Source: Erigeron canadensis (lineage: Eukaryota > Streptophyta > Magnoliopsida > Asterales > Asteraceae). From it: a stretch of 64,000 bases of DNA. Of the stretch, positions 24,550 to 36,080 are shown one piece after another. The notes beneath the pieces were generated by a model that was not told the DNA's origin, searched no databases, and saw only the letters and a program-made list of their open reading frames with translations. The translations under genes and the position numbers were made by a program. The number at the start of each line of letters is the position of its first letter. Within the stretch, counting starts at the first letter, position 1. The stretch spans positions 39,751,516 to 39,815,515 of the forward strand of contig NC_057766.1 in the NCBI RefSeq assembly GCF_010389155.1, read 5' to 3'.

Positions 24550-27381
24550 TGTAACAAACCGAACTTTTTAATTAACGGTTGACTTGAGTTGTTAAGTCAA
24601 CACTACGTGTCCGTTAAGTCTTTAGGGGATTTAACGCTTAGATGTGTTTGATGTGCTAAACGTGTGAGGCTTGAATGCCTTAATGATTGATGTATTAATG
24701 TGTTTAAGGTGTATTTATATGCCTTTAAAGGTGCTTAAAGTGTTTAATGTGTTGTAAGTACTCCCAATAGGAGTTTTGAGCCAAATATGAGCTCTATGGA
24801 AGTTCGGGGACTAGTTTTGACATAGGTGGAAACCTAAAAACGGGATTAAGGGTTTTGTATCAACTTATTTGCCCCTAATTGCAAAAAATTAATCCTCTCT
24901 TTGAACCCTAAACCACCCCCTAGCCTATATCAATCCTCTATTTGATTTTCAACCGATTTCGGGTCCATTAGGAGCAATTAATCACTTGTATATCGATCCG
25001 GTAATCATCTTCAAGGTAAGGATTGTATTCTCCACTGATTTTAGGTCATTCCTAAGTGTTCATCTCATTCATACTGGAACTTGATCGGTTATTTGTGTTT
25101 CATTGCTAGAATCGGTGATTTCGGATCGTTCGGTAACCCTTATTTCGATCAATTGAGGTTTAGTGATTTCCTACAGGTATGAACGTGATATTGATGATTT
25201 CTTTTGATGATATTATGTATTTCATAAGAGTGTCACATCTGGTCTTGAGGTTTGATTTGGATTCGATTGCGTTTGTGAGTCAATTTAGGTCATTCGGATG
25301 TCAAATCGATTGTAAAATGAGTATAATGAATCCATGAATCAATTGATGATTTGATAAATATATATAAGCCTTAATTTGATGTGTATGAACTGTAGAGGTC
25401 ATGGTGGCTTGACATGGATGTTTGATGGTGGAAATTGTTTGCAAAACAAAGGGTTTATTAGGTCTGAAAATTTAGTCGTATTGCAAAAATCATATCTTCT
25501 TTATATGAACGTATTAAAAGATGAATCTTACATTTTTGAAAACTTCTTTGAGTCCCCTACGTTTGTTAAGAACTGAGTTTTCTCTCATTTGGTTGTCTTG
25601 TATGCCAAAAGTAGTCTACAAAAACTGAAGTCAAAATATGAAAGTAGTCTACAAAATATGAAGGTAGTCTACAAAAAGAGTCAAGTAGTCTACAGAATGG
25701 TATAGTAGTCTACAATAGGTGAAAGTAGTCAACAAAGACTATTATACGACATGTATATAGACTATAGGCCGGTTTAGCTTCATTCATGCTTGTTAATCGG
25801 TCCTATGTTTGTAATAGGTAGTCGGGAATACTTGTTTTGCACAATAACCTTAGTTATCGTTTGTGTGCGCTTCTACGAGGTAAGATAACATCTTTTGTTA
25901 CCTGGTGGTACAACAAAACATGTTTTTCATAAGTAAAACCTTCCAAACGTTTATGTATGATTAAAAGTAAAGTAAATGGGATTATGGGAGGTTGATATGG
26001 GATATGATGCTTACCTTTCTATGATGAATGACATGTATATGTAGGTTGCAAAGGCATAAGGTAACTTCCCATATTATGGAATGAAGATATGCATATGAAA
26101 TGTGAATATGATATGATGCCATGTTATGTTATATGGTCATGATACGATGTTATGCTTAAGCTAAATGATCATGATATAATGTTATGCTTTTGATATGTGA
26201 ACACATAATGGTGACATGTTTATGATATGATTACATGTGTGGCTTTATCACCTAGTCACTAGTCCTTTGATTAGGATTGCCATGTTCACGTGTACGTTAA
26301 GGGCCCTAAAGTAAAGATGATATGTGATTAACTTAGGTGAAAGTGTAGCCTACGTTAATATAAAGTAAAGATAAAAGTGATTAGTTTAGGTGAAAGTGTA
26401 GCCTAAACTAATGTAATAAAGAAGTCTCGAGCATATGTAAAGTTGTGTTAAGCTTAACCCGTGCTAGTTGTAAAGTTAGTGCGTACGTGGTCACTTGAGT
26501 TGCTCCTTGTGGCATAGTTATGTTTGTTTATTCCGGGTGGAGTAACTAACCACTAATGCGTAAAGGCATAAACGGTTTATTCAGTTGGAAATGACTTTGT
26601 CTTTCCTTAACAACGTCGATGGACCCCTTATTGGTTACCCATCATGTCGGGTGTGAGAACTCCCTGTATGGTCTATGACCGCCTACACACAACCCCACAT
26701 CCCTAAGTATGTGTGGCTTATGTCACATAGCCTACGTCTAGGCAAAAGAAAAGTAAAGATATAAAGAAAGTAAAGAAAGATGAAAAGTAAAGCTTTATGA
26801 TGATAGTCACACTTAGGATTATGATGTTTCTAATGTGTTATGCTATATGACGCTTACGATGTTTATGATGTTTCTTATGTTTATGATGTTTATGATGCTC
26901 ATGTGATATTAACATATAATGATGATATGATTTTGTTAATATATCTAATCGGCAAATATTTTCAAATATGTTATTCTTACTTAGCTAATTTATTAGCTAA
27001 CACTTGCTCTTTGAAAATGTTGTGCCATCAGATTAGATGAGTTTGGAGCTAAAGAAAGGATAACTTAGTGAGCATGGGTAGAGACATTAAAGACGATAGT
27101 ATTTATGTTCTTGATGCTTAAGTTACCCTTAGCCTTTTGTTTGGCTACTTCATTTACGATATTATGATTAAAGACTATGTAATAATGCTTGACGTTAATG
27201 TTGGTGCCAAACATGGATTTTCTTTTATTATTTCGATGATGCATATAGTAACACCAAATGTTTTCAAATGTTTCATCCGATTACGGATGGACAGCTTTGT
27301 ATGAGATCCTTTTCCGCTATTATTAAATGCCGTTAGATAAAAGTTTTTTAAAATCCAGGTTTTTTAACGACGGGTGTTACA
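24550..27381 (+). mobile_element. Single large LTR of a Ty3/Gypsy-type retrotransposon (2.83 kb)
   Basis: It begins TGTAACAAACCGAAC and ends GACGGGTGTTACA, so TG..CA with the terminal motif inverted. A primer-binding site follows directly, fixing the plus orientation and showing this is a 5' LTR. The size and TGTAACA/TGTTACA ends suit the large-LTR chromovirus group (Tekay/Del-like), but that is inference. There is no gag-pol and no second LTR, so the element is truncated soon after the primer-binding site. Inside, GTAGTCTACA-type motifs recur six times at 25611-25734. The short frames at 25376-25576 and 26840-27040 look like chance. Confidence 0.8.
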
Positions 27382-27384
27382 AGT

Positions 27385-27396
27385 TGGTATCAGAGC
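27385..27396 (+). other. Primer-binding site for initiator tRNA-Met
   Basis: TGGTATCAGAGC lies 3 bp after the LTR end. It is the standard complement of the plant initiator-Met tRNA 3' end used by many plant LTR retrotransposons. Confidence 0.88.
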
Positions 27397-27594
27397 AATG
27401 GTTTAAGTGAACCAAAATTCGACCAAGACCTTAGGATTTTGGACTTAAACCACATGAGAAATGATAGACTTAAGTATCTATGCTTTAGCTTTATGATGAA
27501 ATACTTTTAGGACGGGTTGGGATGAGTGAGAGTGTAGATTAAGGCTTATGTTATGTTTTATGCTTAATCTATATTCATGTAATTAGCCTTATTC
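27397..27594 (+). mobile_element. Truncated retrotransposon leader
   Basis: Sequence after the primer-binding site has no gag-like frame and ends where SINE-related DNA begins. It is presumably the remains of the internal region. Confidence 0.45.
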
Positions 27595-27805
27595 CTCTAC
27601 CTATGTAGGAAGGTTGCTTTTTTTTTTACCTAAATGGTAGGAAATGCCTTGCAACCTTTGCATGGTAGGAAATGCCTTGCAACCTTTGCATGGTATGAGG
27701 ATGCAAAGGTTGAAGGGTCTTTTCTACCATTTAATTAGGTAAAAAAAAAATAGAAGCAGAGTTCCTACTTAAGTATAGGTAAGGTATGCCTACATCTTAA
27801 TCACT
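27595..27805. repeat. Inverted pair of SINE 3' fragments with a 28-bp tandem duplication
   Basis: The left half (CTCTACCTATGTAGGAAGGT, TACCTAAATGGTAG, CAACCTTTGCATGG) matches the tail half of the SINE at 50128-50369. The right half (GCAAAGGTTG, CTACCATTTAATTAGGTA, AGGTAAGGTATGCCTACATC) is the same segment inverted, so the pair can fold on itself. The unit starting GGTAGGAAATGCCTTGCAAC occurs twice in a row at 27636-27691. Confidence 0.6.
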
Positions 27806-30800
27806 CTCATATACCTTAGAGGTATTGAGACTTAAAACCCGCTGAAGAAGCTAGGTTTTGAATGTATTTTACTTTTATATAGAGAGAGATCGATTGAGGG
27901 GGTAAACTTGTGAAATTATCTAGAAGTGTGTTTGTTAATACAAAAATTATTTAATTATATATGATAACAAAGACTAGTTCCATTATCATTTTCCTTTGAT
28001 TCATAAATAATACTGTATATATATATATATTTCAAAGTTAATTAGTCTTTTGTAATATAGAGCTTTTCATACAGTATTTCTTATCTTTAATCAATAATTA
28101 ACTAAAGTTGTGCTTCTCATTGTGTTGAATAATCGGTCTGATCAGTAAGTAGAATATATTGCTTACATCTTATTCTGTTAATATAATATAGTGCTTCAGT
28201 CATATTTGTTGAAAAAGATCAGTTGATCTTAATATTCCAGGTGGACTACGAGTAGAATGAAACTATTCTTCGAGTACATATCATATTAACTTATTAAGCT
28301 ATCAACATCCACAAAAGTTTGGCCATTTAGAGAAATACATACATACACACGTATATGGATTCAACATCAACAATATTCAATCTTGTCACAAGTAATGTTT
28401 AAGGAAAGTAATTAAGATGTAAACAACCATACAGAGTTACAAACTGCTTCTAAATATGGATTCAACAAAAGATGGTAATTTATCCATAAATTAATAACAT
28501 CAAGGAATGAGCTGTTATAAACGTATAAAAATAATTATACATTTTTATATCAAAATAAGTTTAACCTTAAATTTTAAATAGTTAAGTGTATAACTATTTT
28601 ACTCAGCCCAAAGGATTGTATCTAGCAAGATACAAAGTTTAATTAAAATAATAATCATTGAATTATTTTTGCAAAGTATGTTTATAAATGCAAAAGTCTT
28701 GTGCATGAGAAAATGAGCGACGAAAAAGGGTGGCTCCGAACATGTACATCACATCCAAAAGTTATATAATATTTAACCAATCGGCCATCGCATATATATC
28801 TTATTTAGTTATGTTTAATTATATGTTTGAGAGTAACTAAATACCCACAAACGATCATAATCCTGACAAAATAAAACATATATGTACACTACATATTTGA
28901 ACTTGGATTGAACATTTGCCAAAAGAAAGGTACGCTGCATATTTGAACTTGGAGATCGAAAATATAATTGTTTCATATTTATGAGATTAAAGATGATCGA
29001 TCACTTTAAATCATCATACCGCAGCGGGGAGGGGGCCGGGATCTTAGGAAATTCTCTGTCTACAATAGTTTGCAGATCGAATTTGAATTAAGGGAAAAAT
29101 CGAAGTAACTACAAAAGATAATGTGTTGGCAGAAAGAGACTGAATGTATCGGATTAATAATCTTCAAAAATTGAAATGAGAACCATTCTATACTGCCTTA
29201 CAAAAAAGAAAAAGAAATAAGAGAACCTTTCAACTTCCATAAGTTACTCTTTTGACACGGATATGACTCTTAATTACCATCGTAGAATATATAAGTAACA
29301 ATCAGCCAACATGCGTTTGGCTTCATGTTGACAAAGGTATAGGTTAGTTTGGAAAAAATCGTAGGTGTCGTACATTTAGGAATTTTTTTTTGAATTATAG
29401 ACAGTATAAAGAATAAAAGTCTTTAAAATTAAGTGAATGCAATTATAATCTCAATGACAGTTTTTCCTTTCTTTGACAAAAGATGAAGATGATGTGAGAG
29501 GTAACACTCTCAATGAAACACAAACACATATATTAACAGCCTTACTTTCATGTCTCACCCTCTCCAGCATTCTTAATTGGTTATATATTCATATTTCACA
29601 CGCTTTCTCATACATTTATTCTTAATTAATTTAACAAAAGGTTCCATTGATCAATTTATAGAACTTGTAATTAATCTATGCATTATTGTAGAAACATACC
29701 GTATTGTTAAAAATGTGAAACAGTTTTTGTTTCCAAACGTTTTTTTTTTTTTTTAACAATTATGCATGTTGCCTAGGAAAAAATGATTTTTCCTAAACAA
29801 CCGGGTTGACCTTAATTTGCTTATAGGTCTCAGCATCATATATATTGTTCTTCTTATATGGTGCAAATAATAATAGACAGTATTTCAACTCCACTAATTA
29901 AAAAGGGTTGGAGGCCACTTCTCCTGCCCCAATATAATTCAACATTATCAAGAGCCAATGATCAAGTTGTGAGGGTGACGTTCATATTTTTAAAGCTAAT
30001 CTGTAATATGAACTCTAAAACTTTTAGAGATAGCTACTTGCATTAAATCTTGAGGTTTAATTTGTTTATACTATTTTCAGCTTACTCTTTAGTCTCTATT
30101 TTTAGTGTGTTTTCATACTCATTTCTTAGTAACCGGATATCGTAATCACATATCTTTATATACTATTCCACTGTAATCACCAGGACCCACATATTGTAGT
30201 ATTTGTTACAAGAAAAGATCCATATAGTATGAGATTGTTTATTGTTGACAGTTGACATTGGCTAGAAATACAAGGAAAGTAGGTGTTATTGGTCTTGACT
30301 ACTTCCTGATTCCCTTGGTTAAGTTGTGATAAGGCTACATATATTATACCGACTACGTACCACTAGATTTTTTTTCTTCTTAAACTGATGATGCTTGCAT
30401 TGTATTATAAAAAATCAAGTTAAAAATTCGAAAGAATGTATTATAACTATAAATATTCAAAGTAGAATTTGCATTCTTTGTGTCTAATTTGTACACATTT
30501 TCAAATAGTTGACTTTTCAACTAGAATATTCGAGATATATAGTCGATCCAAGAGAGATCAAAAGGCTATAACTTGAATCATGTGTAATAATTGAGGTAGC
30601 AATGTATATAGGCCTACATTACCATTTAGTCCTGCTAAATATTTGTTGAAAAGTTTTGTGCAGCATGCATGCTCCCCTTTGCTAGTTTAGATTCACATGT
30701 ACTTGTCATATACATTCCATGTTTCTTCCGTGTTCTTTTGACTTGATTCATATTGTCTTCATCCACTGGATCAGGGTCAAGATAACAAAATGAAACAACG

Positions 30801-31095
30801 CAACACGACATGGCGTACATGATCTCTAAGGCTTTTGATTCTGGCATGATTCTCTAGTAAATATGATATATAAATTGGATTACATAATCATGAGCATAAA
30901 AGTTCAATTTTGGGGACAAAAACTGCACGAATGAAGTTTCTTAAAAGTCTTATATATAGCTTCCTCATTTTTCACACTCTATGTTTAGAGACGATTCAAA
31001 ATCTCGACCTAAAAGTTGTTTGTATGTATATATATATATAATGGCTAACACATGAGCATTTTGCTCTTTCAAGTAACATATCTATACTCCTCTAT
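27806..31095. other. Intergenic DNA, at most a small frame
   Basis: Mostly AT-rich. A GC patch at about 29025 (GGGGAGGGGGCCGGG) and microsatellites are present. The only frame with coding-like composition is on the minus strand at 30635-30847 (listed separately). No element boundaries were fixed. Confidence 0.45.
30635..30847 (-). other. Possible small open frame (70 aa), unassigned
   Basis: The frame starts ATGCCAGAATC and encodes a 70-residue peptide with a central acidic DPDPVDEDN patch and a basic KRTRKKHG patch. Its composition is less AT-biased than the chance frames nearby. No family was recognised, no promoter was identified, and nothing shows that it is expressed. It may be an exon fragment or chance. 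Confidence 0.2.
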
Positions 31096-31099
31096 AAAG

Positions 31100-31345
31100 C
31101 ATATTGCTTTTTTTATTTTTGGAAATTAAGCATTTTTTCAGTATTCCCATAATACCCTTACACCCTTACCTTCTTTCTAATCATTACACGATCTCCTCGA
31201 CCTTCTATCACCCTCTGCCGCCACCCTCCTTCTCCACCACCGCCCTTGATCTCCACCACCGCCTCCCTTTTATATTGTCCTCGTCTTCTAGCCGCTGCAA
31301 CGCGCGGGCACTATGCTCGTATATATATATACTAGCTAGCTGGTC
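31100..31345 (+). mobile_element. Helitron-like remnant
   Basis: A CTCTGCCGCCACCCTCC/CCACCACCGCC block is followed by GCAACGCGCGGGCACTATGC, TCGTATATATATATACTAG and further CTAG repeats. The layout repeats that of 9450-9690 and 4320-4440. The 5' end was not found. Confidence 0.4.
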
Positions 31346-32016
31346 GATCTTAATATTTAAGTCAATGTCGGATTATTATTCGTTGATTATTTCCTTATAC
31401 AAACAAGCTAATTGATTAGGTTGGGCACGTCCAGTATCAATTCTAGCTAGCTCAAGCCAATTTTGAACAAAAGTCTAATTGGATCGATCAGTAGAATAAT
31501 ATTGGACTTGCATCTTCCATATATAGGTCATTCCATTATATCAAGGCTAACAAACCAGCGAGCCCAAGCTAGTTAAAAAGAAATACTTGATAAGGTTTAT
31601 AACTTTTAAAATAAGTTTATTTAAAAATCTTAATAATTATTAGCCGTAAAAGTTAAATAACTAAAAAAATCTAGCCAGATTCAAACCAAGAACAAATAGT
31701 TATTCGAATATAAACTCCGAGACAATTAAAAAAAACTTACTCAAACTCTATCAAATCAATCTCAAGCACAGTACGTAACTACAATAATAAACACAAATTC
31801 GAAAATCTTACTACTTAAGTCAGACTCGACTTATATGCCTCACTTCACTAAGTATGAACGATGGAAGTAGACATCATAAAAGTCCAAAAACTTAATAAAG
31901 AAAAGTTAAGTGTGTATTTTACAAAGTACAACAAATATAGGGGTCTGATAGTTTGCAAGTATCAGACAAAAGTTCACAGAGGGCGTTGACTTTATTATTC
32001 AGGGGATTGACATTCA
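31346..32016. promoter_or_regulatory. Upstream region of the ureidoglycolate lyase-like gene
   Basis: Non-coding. No unmistakable TATA element or regulatory motif could be fixed by eye. The transcription start lies somewhere before 32017. Confidence 0.35.
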
Positions 32017-32930
32017 ATGGAACCGGCGGTGGTGAAACTGAAGCCGATCGAAGCAACACCGGAAACCTTCAAAGATTTCGGTCAAGTCATCCAGGCGTCG
32101 CCGGACGGTGAAGCTTTCGGCCCTCACGATGCTCAACTCGATCTATCTCAAGGCATTCCTAGGTGCCCCATTTCACTATTTCAATTTTGTTAATCGGCAG
32201 TTTTGCTATTTTATGTATAAAATTTTCGATAATTTGCCACGTCATCATATATATTAACTATCATAAAACTTTCGTTACTAGTTGTTAATTAACTATTTTT
32301 ATGTTTATTTATCGCATTATTATATTACTGGTTCTTGACAAATTTGATATATATTTCTTGTTTATTTATTCGTTGTACATTTAACTGGTAGAAAGTAAGG
32401 ATAATTATTATTATCGTGATTCCTTTTTCAATACTTTTGTTACTAGATTTTATATCATGAACCTTCAAGATCAGGCCCTCAAGTTTTCGAGTATAACACA
32501 CCATGCAAATGTGACCCAATGCCTTGGTTCAATTGGCGGTGAATCTTGGTATCTTGGAGTTTCAAAGCCCTCTATAGTGGAAGAAATGGATGAAAATGTG
32601 GTGCAAGCACGCAGCGGTCACTTGTTTGTGCCTCCTGCTGTCGACAGTGTTCAGGTCTTTAAAATCACAGGCCCGAAATCTTTGAAGCTGATTCGAGGGA
32701 CTTGGCATGCCGGCCCATTGTTTAAGCCGAAGACAATGCATTTCTACAATCTTGAGCTTAGCAATACCAATGTAAGTACTTCACTTGTACTCAAAACACT
32801 AGAATTTCAAGGTGCCATTGGGGTGGTTGTTTGATCCTAATTTGTGCTTTTATTTTTTGTACAGGTAGTGGATCACACAACCCATAATTTCAAAAAGGGA
32901 AACGCAACTATGTTTATAATAGATGACTAG
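32017..32930 (+). CDS. Ureidoglycolate lyase/hydrolase-like protein (AllA family)
   Basis: There are three exons, 32017-32162, 32447-32771 and 32865-32930, all with GT..AG introns, giving a 178-aa protein. Recognisable blocks are GEAFGPHDAQLDLSQGIPR at the end of exon 1, LKFSSITHHANVTQCLGSIG and WYLGVSKPS early in exon 2, GHLFVPPAVDSVQVF, and GTWHAGPLFKP, where the His lies in the conserved cupin-like core. Exon 3 encodes VVDHTTHNFKKG and stops after IIDD. This closely fits the small plant family annotated as ureidoglycolate hydrolase (AllA, PF04115-type). AllA enzymes split ureidoglycolate to glyoxylate and urea in purine/allantoin breakdown. In Arabidopsis the main ureidoglycolate amidohydrolase is an unrelated enzyme, so the role of this family in plants is less certain. 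No signal peptide was seen. A decayed copy follows about 390 bp downstream. Confidence 0.92.
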
Positions 32931-33310
32931 GCTGATTAGTGATTTTACAGATGCTTCTAACTATGTTTGTTGCTTATGATGTAATTGAGAACTTGCTCTT
33001 GTATTTCAACTCGTGTTTTGCTTATGTTGTTTTCATTCAAGAATCACACCAAAATCTTAGTAAGTTGTTGAAGAAAACAAACATTTCGACACAATAAGAT
33101 TAGCAAATATCATTCAGAGACCTCCCCAAACCGCAGTCCTGATCTGAGCAGAACTCTATTTACGCGTACTTATCATCCTAGACTGCACCAATATCATCAA
33201 TGCCCAATGAGAACATATGGATTGGAAAAACATTTTATCTTGTGTAGAATACCAGAACAACCTTCTTCAGAGCTGTCACCATCTTTGATCAATACCAGTT
33301 AGCCAGTGGT
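32931..33310. other. 3' flank of the ureidoglycolate lyase-like gene
   Basis: It probably holds the 3' UTR and polyadenylation region (TTGTATTTCAACTCG region) and the spacer to the decayed copy. No other gene was seen. Confidence 0.5.
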
Positions 33311-33318
33311 GGTGTTGG

Positions 33319-34370
33319 TGGTGGTGAAACTGAAGGCAATAGAAGCAAAAGTTCAGTGGCTGTTTTTCCAATCGCTACAAATATCAGGCTCCATTGTAAC
33401 TTATTAGAACATTCTGAAATATCATCCATATGTAGTTGTGTGTGTATGGATTTTGATAGGGGCAATTAAAGCTGTGAAGCGGAAGGCAATAAGAGCAGCA
33501 CCCAGACGCTTCAAAGAGTTGGGACATGTGGCTCGGGTTTCACCAGACGGTGAAGAATTCGGGCCTCATGATGCTCACCTCTCCCTCTCCCAAGACACTC
33601 CTAACTTTTCTCTCTTCTCTTTTCTAAATAGTTTGAAACTTGGATTACCTGTTACCATTGGTAGGGTGGTGTTCAAGATGGACAGGGCCGTCCCGTGGAT
33701 CTCATAGTCCCAAACCATCAATTATAGCCTCGTTGGGTATACAAACAAGTGACTTGGCATGCTGGATGGTTATTCAAGCCAGGGAACACAATGGATTATT
33801 GAAACCTTGAACAGAGTAATATGAATGTTAAGTATAATTGATCGGAACTTCACTAGCATTTCTTGTTTTGTAGAATTATAGTAGCAATGCTAGATGAAAA
33901 TTAGACATGCTTAGTTGAGGTATATATTGGGGCCAATTAACATGGGTGCTCTTTGGTTCAGATTACCATCTCTGTTTTTGGCTAAATTACTCTCAAAAGT
34001 ATTCTAGAAATACACTAATTTACAAATACGATATTTTTACCTTATAGCTCCAAACTGGCATACTTCAGTATTTTTTTTTGCCATTATATATTATAGTTGA
34101 AAGCAGGAAGCTTGCAACTGTTAAAAGCCAAGTTTGATATATTCATAAGGTTCTTGTGTTTTATTTTATTTCATTAATCACAAACCTGCAGTCTGCGGCC
34201 TTGATTGTCTAGTTCACTGATATTCTATCTGTTTCATTTTCAAGCTACATATTTGCAATTGTCATCTATTTGCTGATTTTAATTCATGTGTATTTGTTTG
34301 CGCAGGTGGTTGATCATATAACTCTGATTTCAAGAAGGAAAACTCAACGGTGTTTGTTATAGATGAGTAG
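33319..34370 (+). pseudogene. Decayed tandem copy of the ureidoglycolate lyase-like gene
   Basis: Pieces lie in the same order and strand as the gene at 32017-32930. 33319-33348 matches only the first codons of exon 1. 33461-33603 matches nearly all of exon 1, including SPDGEEFGPHDAHLSLSQ. 33750-33832 matches the end of exon 2 (TWHAGWLFKP). 34306-34370 matches exon 3 (VVDH at its start, VFVIDE and a stop at its end). Most of exon 2 is gone, a stop follows TMDY, and a one-base shift splits exon 3. The duplicated exon 1 start suggests at least two duplication events. The splice signals before exon 3 (GCGCAG) survive. It cannot encode a full enzyme. Confidence 0.85.
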
Positions 34371-34689
34371 TTATATAGTGGTAATATAAAAGTGATTGTC
34401 ATCTATCTTCAAGCTTCTTGTAAGTCGTCTACAGACATGCAAAAAGCTAGGCTTTTGCCAAAGATCCTGCAGTTATATGATGCATATGAGAGCCTCTTAT
34501 TACACCATCTTGTTTTCTAATTATAAGAAACCTGCCTGCGGTTCCTATCATGTTCTGCAATCATGTAGGTTATCGGATTTAATAAGCAATGTAGGAAGCC
34601 TTAAAAAAAATTGATAGGATTCTATTCCACCGGTGATACTATTTCCTGTTGGTGGTGTTTTGTGTTTGCCTATTCTCTGAAGTGCAACA
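34371..34689. other. Spacer between gene fragments
   Basis: A 72-codon plus-strand frame at 34396-34614 has no recognisable domain. Nothing else was seen. Confidence 0.4.
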
Positions 34690-35035
34690 CTACTTTCTAG
34701 TTTCTTGATGCTTTAGATTCCGATAGGCTTTGATTTTGACCACCATCACAATCGCCCGATATAAGCCATATATAAGAGCCTGAGCAGATTCCATATTCTT
34801 CTGAATCTCTGCTTCACCCATTAACAATGATTCACCAGTTATGTTTGTAAAGAAATAAGCTGCTTTTTCGACTAGTATAGCGTTGAATGTACAACAACTT
34901 TGAATACAATTGACGAGCGTTTGCTTTTATATAAGAACCGGAAATACCTCATCAGCCCCAGGATGACTTTCGTTTGCATCAACCGAAGCATTTGAATAGC
35001 AAGTTACTGATGACCTTACAGCAACTAAAGATACA
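34690..35035 (-). pseudogene. Fragment of a VPS9A-type Rab GEF gene (VPS9 domain)
   Basis: One minus-strand frame, broken by a single TAA at 34929-34927, reads NASVDANESHPGADEVFPVL before the stop. After it comes EKAAYFFTNITGESLLMGEA, then EIQKNMESAQAL, and the frame ends at 34690. This order and wording fit the conserved core of plant VPS9A, a guanine-nucleotide exchange factor for RAB5 in endosomal traffic (family signature GADEFLPVL, with AAYFFTN in the next helix). The segment between the two blocks is scrambled. The N-terminal part of the domain, the upstream exons and the start are missing. It is therefore a captured or duplicated fragment, not a working gene. The identification comes from remembered family motifs. 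Confidence 0.72.
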
Positions 35036-35059
35036 CATAAGTTTGTCTCGTAGTACCTA

Positions 35060-35241
35060 TAACTAGAATCCTTTAACTACTAATCACATTAGAACAATAA
35101 AAGGAAAAAAGGAAGAGCCTAGTAATCAATCTATGGATACGAATTCGCTACACAGCCAAAACATAAATTGCGTATATAATCCCCGGTAGGTACCCCAATA
35201 TCGTCAGCAACAGGCATATCCAAAACTCTATCTGTATCCAT
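35060..35241 (-). pseudogene. Duplicated last exon and 3' flank of an RCI2/PMP3 gene
   Basis: The minus-strand frame preceded by a good acceptor (GATACAG) reads IEFWICLLLTILGYLPGIIY, then AIYVLAV and a stop, ending at 35139. It differs from exon 2 of the gene at 42823-43294 by one residue (A for V) plus silent changes. The 3' flank down to about 35060 is also shared (CCTTTAACTACTAATCACA). Similarity stops just upstream of the acceptor, and no first exon is present in the next 1.5 kb. It is therefore a partial segmental copy. Confidence 0.85.
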
Positions 35242-35269
35242 GATTACCAAATAGACGCCAGCTCCTGAA

Positions 35270-35490
35270 TCCACTCAGAAGATCATGGTTTCTGTTTGGG
35301 AGATCAAATCAGCTGATCGAAAGATCAAAGCCTACCGAGATTCTTTTTCTCTCTCTCAGACTCCATTTAGGAATTTCATGATGATGCACTTAAGCAAAAA
35401 TAATCTACCACTACCGCAAAAGTGGTTGATAAAGAAACCATCCTGTGAATTACTGATGAGGTCAAGAGTTTGATGATAGGAGATTTGAAG
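35270..35490 (+). repeat. Left arm of a large inverted duplication
   Basis: Its sequence (CAGAAGATCA..GTTTCTGT, GATCAAATCAGCTG, TTAAGCAAAAATAATCT, GTTGATAAAGAAAC, TTACTGATGAGGTCAAGAGT) recurs reverse-complemented at 36262-36525, with substitutions and small indels. The right arm read inward stays open over about 70 codons and the left arm is frame-broken, so the source was probably coding. The gene was not recognised. Confidence 0.75.
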
Positions 35491-36080
35491 AGAAGATGTA
35501 AATATCAAGAAGAAGAAATATCTCGGGCCTGACATGCAAATCAAATGCTTCAACAACCTTTGAAGTCTTCAAGATAACTTTAGAATGAAGAGACGAGAAA
35601 ATTGATGCATGTGGGATCACTAGCTTTTGGAGTTGAGGGTCAAGTTAAGGAGAAAACTTGAATGATTTTCATCTCTAATAGACATTGTCAAGGAAACTAA
35701 AGATAATGAAAAAGGATCAAATAAGACTACTCGAAGAGGCAAAGGTTTATTAAAACATGCTACTGACATGAATGACATGAGTCGCGTATTCAATAAAAAA
35801 AAATCGATAAACAAGTTAAACAACATGAAAATCTTAAGACCAGGTTCAATGAAGAAGCAAAAACATTAAAATTTTCTGTAACAAAATACTAGAGCTGAAA
35901 GAGAACACCAAAGTATTTTGTAAGTATAAGCCATTGAATTCGAAAGGAATTAATGAAGCAGCTTCAATGGCATTCAACTTTGAAACTTATAATGGTGGCA
36001 AACTGAGAGTAGTATCAAATAAGAGTGATTTCGAAGTTTAATTAATTCATTACTCCAAAAGCTAATCAAGTTGTTGTTTT
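35491..36080 (+). other. Decayed coding-like sequence between inverted arms
   Basis: The base composition is clearly less AT-rich than intergenic DNA, with many Lys/Glu-type codons in short frames interrupted by stops. It looks like an eroded gene, possibly the continuation of the source of the inverted arms. No product was recognised. Confidence 0.35.
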
